Source: Microcebus murinus
Taxonomy: Eukaryota; Chordata; Mammalia; Primates; Cheirogaleidae
DNA length: 64,000 bases
NCBI RefSeq assembly: GCF_040939455.1
Contig: NC_134109.1
Location: forward strand, 31,017,501 to 31,081,500
Reading direction: 5' to 3'
Each line of letters begins with the position of its first letter. The stretch's first letter is position 1. Under the pieces are notes generated by a model. That model saw only the letters and a list, made by a program, of their open reading frames with translations. It ran no database searches and had not been told where the DNA came from. A program made the translations under genes and the position numbers. Positions 62,563-64,000 of this stretch are shown here, one piece after another.

Positions 62563-64000
62563 GTCTCTGGCCTGTCAGGAGGACCATTGGTGCTGCGGTA
62601 GAAGCCAGCGGCTAAGTCTTGTGTATGGCGTGGTTAAGGTTGCAGCTTCTCACCTCTGCCTTCTTCCATTTTGGGCTGATTACCTTTGTGCTCTTCCTGA
62701 ATGGTCTTCGGGCAGAGGCTGGTGGCTCAGGGGATGTGCCAAGCACAGGGCAGAACAATGAATCCTGTTCAGGGTCATCGGACTGCAAGGAGGGTGTCAT
62801 CCTACCAATCTGGTACCCGGAGAACCCTTCCCTTGGGGACAAGATTGCCAGGGTTATTGTCTATTTTGTGGCCCTCATATACATGTTCCTTGGGGTTTCC
62901 ATCATTGCTGACCGCTTCATGGCATCTATTGAAGTCATAACTTCTCAAGAGAGGGAGGTGACTATCAAAAAGCCCAATGGAGAGACCAGCACAACCACCA
63001 TTCGGGTCTGGAATGAAACTGTCTCCAATCTGACCCTTATGGCCCTTGGTTCTTCTGCTCCTGAGATACTTCTCTCTTTAATTGAGGTGTGTGGTCATGG
63101 GTTCATTGCTGGTGACCTGGGACCTTCTACCATCGTAGGCAGTGCAGCCTTCAACATGTTCATCATCATTGGCATCTGTGTCTATGTGATCCCCGATGGA
63201 GAGACTCGCAAGATCAAGCACCTACGAGTCTTCTTTGTCACCGCCGCATGGAGTATCTTTGCATACATCTGGCTCTATATGATCCTGGCAGTCTTCTCAC
63301 CTGGTGTGGTCCAGGTTTGGGAAGGCCTTCTCACTCTCTTCTTCTTTCCAGTGTGTGTTCTTCTAGCCTGGGTGGCAGATAAACGACTGCTCTTCTACAA
63401 ATACATGCACAAAAAGTACCGCACAGATAAACATCGAGGAATTATCATAGAGACAGAGGGTGACCACCCTAAAGGCATTGAGATGGATGGGAAAATGATG
63501 AATTCCCATTTCCTGGATGGGAACCTAGTGCCCCTGGAAGGGAAGGAAGTGGATGAATCCCGCAGGGAGATGATCAGGATTCTAAAGGACCTGAAGCAAA
63601 AGCACCCAGAGAAGGACTTAGATCAGTTGGTGGAGATGGCCAATTACTATGCTCTTTCCCACCAACAGAAGAGCCGCGCCTTCTACCGTATTCAAGCCAC
63701 CCGTATGATGACTGGTGCAGGCAATATCCTTAAGAAACATGCAGCAGAACAAGCCAAGAAGTCCTCCAGCATGAGCGAGGTGCACACCGACGAGCCTGAG
63801 GACTTCATCTCCAAGGTCTTCTTTGACCCATGTTCTTACCAGTGCCTGGAGAACTGTGGGGCTGTACTCCTGACAGTGGTGAGGAAAGGGGGGGACATAT
63901 CCAAGACCGTGTATGTAGACTACAAAACAGAGGATGGTTCTGCCAATGCAGGGGCTGACTATGAGTTCACAGAGGGCACTGTGGTTCTGAAACCCGGAGA
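62563..64000 (+). other. SLC8A3: SLC8A3 exon 2 (5' part; splice acceptor at 62,561-62,562)
   Basis: A pyrimidine-rich tract ending in cttttctag (AG at 62,561-62,562) precedes 62 bases of 5' UTR and then the start codon. SLC8 genes are known for a single very large second exon that carries the start codon and most of the first half of the protein, and the uninterrupted 1.4 kb of reading frame here fits that. The 62-base leader contains no ATG, so all upstream ATGs of the transcript come from exon 1. The exon is cut off by the window end. Confidence 0.9.
62625..64000 (+). CDS. SLC8A3: Na+/Ca2+ exchanger NCX3, N-terminal 458 codons (runs off the window)
   Basis: This is the amino-terminal half of the plasma-membrane sodium/calcium exchanger 3, which exports one Ca2+ in exchange for about three Na+. 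The frame is open from the ATG at 62,625 to the window end, and an in-frame TAA at 62,613 fixes the start. Residues 1-31 form a hydrophobic signal peptide. A glycosylation sequon (Asn-Glu-Ser) lies at 45-47. Membrane segments occupy roughly 72-94, 133-155, 168-190, 203-225 and 231-251. The alpha-1 repeat carries GSSAPE (142-147, with the ion-binding Glu at 147) and GSAAFN (172-177). The basic XIP-like autoinhibitory segment is at about 251-272, followed by the cytosolic loop, and the first Ca2+-binding Calx-beta domain begins near 395. The start MAWLRLQ and the AEAGGSGDVPSTGQNNES region match NCX3, not NCX1 or NCX2, as I know them. The -3 base is T, so the Kozak context is weak apart from G at +4. 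No frameshift or stop is seen. Confidence 0.97.
   Translation, partial: MAWLRLQLLTSAFFHFGLITFVLFLNGLRAEAGGSGDVPSTGQNNESCSGSSDCKEGVILPIWYPENPSLGDKIARVIVYFVALIYMFLGVSIIADRFMASIEVITSQEREVTIKKPNGETSTTTIRVWNETVSNLTLMALGSSAPEILLSLIEVCGHGFIAGDLGPSTIVGSAAFNMFIIIGICVYVIPDGETRKIKHLRVFFVTAAWSIFAYIWLYMILAVFSPGVVQVWEGLLTLFFFPVCVLLAWVADKRLLFYKYMHKKYRTDKHRGIIIETEGDHPKGIEMDGKMMNSHFLDGNLVPLEGKEVDESRREMIRILKDLKQKHPEKDLDQLVEMANYYALSHQQKSRAFYRIQATRMMTGAGNILKKHAAEQAKKSSSMSEVHTDEPEDFISKVFFDPCSYQCLENCGAVLLTVVRKGGDISKTVYVDYKTEDGSANAGADYEFTEGTVVLKPG

Noticed and set aside
62625..64000. SLC8A1 (NCX1) as the identity of the exchanger
   Set aside because: The shared exchanger core fits all SLC8 members, but the N-terminus (MAWLRLQ) and the pre-TM1 region match NCX3 and differ from NCX1.

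Overview
This window is nuclear DNA from a primate, most likely a strepsirrhine of the lemur type. The main evidence is the set of dimeric Alu elements, five of which carry the AT-rich 'ttggccaattaatttctttc' type linker between the monomers that I associate with lemur Alus, alongside L1, L2, MIR, MLT, Tigger and mariner fossils. Nothing prokaryotic is present. Most open reading frames here are chance.

Layout. About 1-43 kb is intergenic and repeat-dense. It holds an old ERVL-like provirus fragment split by a 4.7-kb Mutator-like (MULE/MuDR) DNA transposon. That transposon still carries a decayed transposase and is itself interrupted by an Alu, a mariner relic and an MLT2-like LTR. A 5'-truncated FEM1-type processed pseudogene follows (about 12.07-14.32 kb). 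At 21.8 kb lies a retroposed 5' half of an arginine tRNA with perfect 14-bp direct repeats. From 23 to 40 kb the window is mostly L1 of several ages, with two copies of a small hAT transposon that have 8-bp target duplications, a Tigger1 5' fragment and MaLR-type LTRs. About 43.4-45.5 kb is a CpG-island promoter with exon 1 of SLC8A3, and about 44.77-62.56 kb is its first intron (L2, MIR and L3/CR1 fossils, one Alu, and simple repeats that include a CG/CA tract and a long G run). From 62,563 to the end is exon 2 of SLC8A3, which carries the start codon and the first 458 codons. The exon continues past the window.

The only active protein-coding gene I can support is SLC8A3, the plasma-membrane Na+/Ca2+ exchanger NCX3. 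Its promoter region has two MEF2-consensus sites and two TATA-like sites, and exon 1 has several tiny upstream ORFs. This is compatible with known expression in muscle and brain, but regulation is inferred from motifs only.

The best candidate for something little described is the MULE element at 6,912-11,636. It has terminal inverted repeats of about 100 bp, a near-perfect 9-bp target duplication, and a minus-strand transposase remnant with two recognisable catalytic-aspartate motifs.
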